DNA of 7,305 nt from an uncultured Acidobacteriota bacterium (lineage in GTDB: Bacteria > Acidobacteriota > Thermoanaerobaculia > Gp7-AA8), in contig CAMPKJ010000245.1 of the NCBI GenBank assembly GCA_946887105.1, forward strand, positions 1 to 7,305, given 5' to 3'. Made by a program: the position numbers and the translations under genes. Under the pieces are notes generated by a model that saw only the letters and a program-made list of their open reading frames with translations, was not told where the DNA came from and did no database searches. This document shows, piece by piece, positions 6,081 through 7,305 of this stretch (position 1 is the stretch's first letter; each line of letters opens with the position of its first letter).

Positions 6081-6668
6081 ATGTCGGTCATGTGCGCTGC
6101 ACTCACGCTGCCCGCGCCCGCTTCCCCCGAGGCGCGGAGCCGCACCGGTAAGCCTGCTCCGATGGACGAGGCGCGATTCGAGCTGCTGTATCGCCGGATG
6201 GCGGGCAGTCTCTGGTCGTACCTCTTCCGTCTGACCGGCGACGCCGCGGTGGCGGACGATCTGCTGCAGAAGGCCTTCTTCCGCTATCTGCGCGCGAATC
6301 CGTCGCTGGCGACCGAGGAGCATACGCGGCGCTGGATCTTCCGCACGGCCACCAATCTCGCGTTCGATCACTTCCGCGAGACCAAACGCGAGCGCACGCG
6401 CGATGAGGCGACGCCGCGCAGCGAGGCAGGTCCGCCAGCCGAGCCGCGCGAGGTGCTGCGCCACGACATGATGAAGACGTTTGCGGAGCTGAAGCCTCGC
6501 GAGCGCGCGCTGCTCTGGCTCGCGCACGTCGAGGAAGCCGATCACGAAGACATCAGCGAAGCGCTCGGCGTCAAACCGAAGAGCGTGAAAGTGCTCCTCT
6601 TCCGCGCCCGCAAACGCCTCGGCGAGTTGCTCACGAAGAAAGGTCTGGCCCCTGAGGTGAACCGATGA
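6081..6668 (+). CDS. ECF-type RNA polymerase sigma-70 family factor
   Basis: Extracytoplasmic-function sigma factor that redirects RNA polymerase to a small regulon. Region 2 covers about residues 32-101 (FELLYRRMAGSLWSYLFRLT, DLLQKAFFRYLR, RRWIFRTATNLAFDHFRETK). A linker rich in charge and proline (102-127) follows, then region 4 (about 128-182: LKPRERALLWLAHVEEADHE, ISEALGVKPKSVKVLLFRAR), with the helix-turn-helix for the -35 element. The 195-aa length is typical. An in-frame TGA at 6075-6077 bars an upstream start. The ATG at 6081 adds a low-complexity N-terminal stretch (1-27), and the ATG at 6162 (MDEARFELLYRRM) would begin directly at region 2 and is a realistic alternative. Its stop overlaps the anti-sigma start by four bases (ATGA), the usual coupling of such pairs. 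The inducing signal is unknown. Confidence 0.93.
   Translation: MSVMCAALTLPAPASPEARSRTGKPAPMDEARFELLYRRMAGSLWSYLFRLTGDAAVADDLLQKAFFRYLRANPSLATEEHTRRWIFRTATNLAFDHFRETKRERTRDEATPRSEAGPPAEPREVLRHDMMKTFAELKPRERALLWLAHVEEADHEDISEALGVKPKSVKVLLFRARKRLGELLTKKGLAPEVNR
6654..6659 (+). promoter_or_regulatory. Ribosome binding site of the anti-sigma gene
   Basis: GAGGTG inside the last codons of the sigma gene lies 5 bases before the ATG at 6665. It supports that start and coupled translation with the ATGA overlap. Confidence 0.6.
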
Positions 6669-7132
6669 ACGAAGGCTGCCGTCACGAGCCGGACGTTCTC
6701 CGCGCCGCCGCCGAGGATCGCTGGACCGATGCGCTTCGCCGCCATCTCACCGAATGCGATGAGTGCGTGGCGACGGCGTCGGTCGCGCCATGGATGGACC
6801 GCTTCGCGCACATCAGCGATCGCGAGCACATCCTTCCCGATCCGTCGGTCGTGTGGCTGAAAGCGAAGTTGCTGCAGAGCACCGCGGATGTCGGCCGCGT
6901 GTCACGCCCACTCGACGTCGTGCAGATGCTGGCCTATCTCGTGGTCGCGGGCGGCTGGGCGGGACTGCTGATGTGGCACTGGCCCGCGATCCAGAAGTGG
7001 ATGAGCGGCCTCAGTCCGGAGGAAGTGGTGCGCGCGGCAACGACTCTGTCGATGTCCTCCATCGCGCTGCTGTTCGTGATGGCGGCCATGACGGTGATGC
7101 TGGCGCTGCATACGATCCTTGCCGAAGAGTGA
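6665..7132 (+). CDS. ZAS-like zinc-finger membrane anti-sigma factor
   Basis: A 155-aa protein, probable cognate anti-sigma factor of the preceding ECF sigma. The N-terminal cytoplasmic part carries a zf-HC2/ZAS signature: Cys5 (or His7), then HxxxCxxC as HLTECDEC (His27, Cys31, Cys34), which would bind zinc and clamp the sigma factor. After a polar stretch, two membrane helices follow at about 86-105 (VQMLAYLVVAGGWAGLLMWH) and 125-150, separated by a short loop with WMSGLSPEE. The protein ends three residues after the second helix (LAEE), so there is almost no periplasmic sensor domain; both ends would be cytoplasmic and only a short loop external. Sensing may thus be intracellular (zinc/thiol) or need a partner such as the upstream membrane protein. 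The role is inferred from the motif and operon position; binding to the sigma is not shown. Confidence 0.87.
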   Translation: MNEGCRHEPDVLRAAAEDRWTDALRRHLTECDECVATASVAPWMDRFAHISDREHILPDPSVVWLKAKLLQSTADVGRVSRPLDVVQMLAYLVVAGGWAGLLMWHWPAIQKWMSGLSPEEVVRAATTLSMSSIALLFVMAAMTVMLALHTILAEE

Positions 7133-7136
7133 GCGC

Positions 7137-7167
7137 TAGTGTCGTGTCTCGCCTAAAAACGGGGGTG
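7137..7167 (+). repeat. Left terminal inverted repeat of the MITE
   Basis: Begins TAGTGTCGTGTCTCGCC and ends in AAAAACGGGGGTG. It differs from the right copy at one position (C at 7153 against T in the complement of the right end). Confidence 0.9.
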
Positions 7168-7171
7168 CTTT

Positions 7172-7204
7172 GCGGCGGCGGCGGACCGTCTGCTGCGCCG
7201 CCGC
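7172..7204. repeat. GC-rich hairpin inside the MITE
   Basis: GCGGCGGCG at 7172-7180 is complementary to CGCCGCCGC at 7196-7204 with a 15-nt loop; the GCGG repetition allows shifted registers. It would form a secondary stem within the loop of the larger terminal repeat hairpin. Confidence 0.6.
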
Positions 7205-7272
7205 TCCTCGACGATGTCCCAGCATCGCCTGCGTCGCGGAGGCTTGCGTTCGGCCCGCCGGCGCTCGCAAAT

Positions 7273-7303
7273 CACCCCCGTTTTTAAGCGAGACACGACA
7301 CTA
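7273..7303 (-). repeat. Right terminal inverted repeat of the MITE
   Basis: Complement of the left repeat, reading CACCCCCGTTTTTAAG on the plus strand and ending CGACACTA. The TTTTT after the CACCCCCG stem could serve as the T-tract of a Rho-independent terminator for the upstream operon when the full hairpin forms. Confidence 0.9.
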
Positions 7304-7305
7304 AA

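Larger units (their letters stand above)
7137..7303. mobile_element. 167-bp MITE, IS630/Tc1-mariner-like, with TA flanks
   Basis: A 31-bp inverted repeat (7137-7167 and 7273-7303) matches at 30 of 31 positions, and both outer ends are TA, as expected for elements that duplicate a TA target. The interior (about 105 bp) has no coding capacity for a transposase, and contains a GC-rich hairpin. It starts 4 bases after the anti-sigma stop. The family assignment rests on the TA ends and the GTGTCGTGTC terminus and is an inference; the element is non-autonomous and would need a transposase supplied elsewhere. Confidence 0.8.

Noticed and set aside
5304..6545. Minus-strand open frame of 413 codons
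   Set aside because: It runs through the palindrome, the membrane protein and the sigma gene in antisense, and contains repetitive SEELRGTPRNPEEL-type translation of the repeat; not a gene.
6763..7287. Plus-strand open frame of 174 codons running into the MITE
   Set aside because: Out of frame with the anti-sigma gene, Gly/Arg-rich with no motif, and its end is only MITE sequence.

Overview
This is a high-GC bacterial window packed with genes on both strands. The codon use, the soil-type gene set, the dispersed palindromic repeats and a GTGTCGTGTC-type inverted repeat with TA flanks would suit an Acidobacteriota-like or similar Gram-negative soil bacterium. That placement is a loose inference, because no rRNA or other marker gene is present.

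Left part (1-1747): a minus-strand LigD-type primase-polymerase gene (NHEJ repair) runs off the left edge. Divergent from it is a 174-aa protein of no assigned function that looks like two tandem ferredoxin-like domains, the second resembling SinR/Cas2-type folds. A large imperfect palindrome made of GTTCCTCGG units (1754-1842) follows.

Middle part (1930-5445): a POT-family proton-coupled oligopeptide importer overlaps the start of murB (cell wall precursor reductase) by one base. Abutting murB tail to tail is a minus-strand two-gene unit, an acyl-CoA thioesterase (hotdog fold) followed by a PilZ c-di-GMP receptor. A second copy of the GTTCCTCGG palindrome (5459-5562) lies in the divergent promoter region upstream of this unit.

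Right part (5604-7132): a tight three-gene operon encodes a small three-helix membrane protein, an ECF-type sigma factor and a zinc-finger (ZAS-like) membrane anti-sigma factor whose start overlaps the sigma factor stop. Directly after it, 167 bp with 31-bp near-perfect terminal inverted repeats and TA at both ends (7137-7303) look like a MITE of the IS630/Tc1-mariner type.

No CRISPR array, tRNA, rRNA or complete transposase gene was seen. The most notable items are the tandem Cas2/SinR-like protein, the importer with a eukaryote-like layout (12 helices and a large loop between helices 9 and 10), the degraded phosphoesterase-like tail of LigD, a palindrome inserted in frame in the LigD linker, the two composite GTTCCTCGG palindromes and the MITE.
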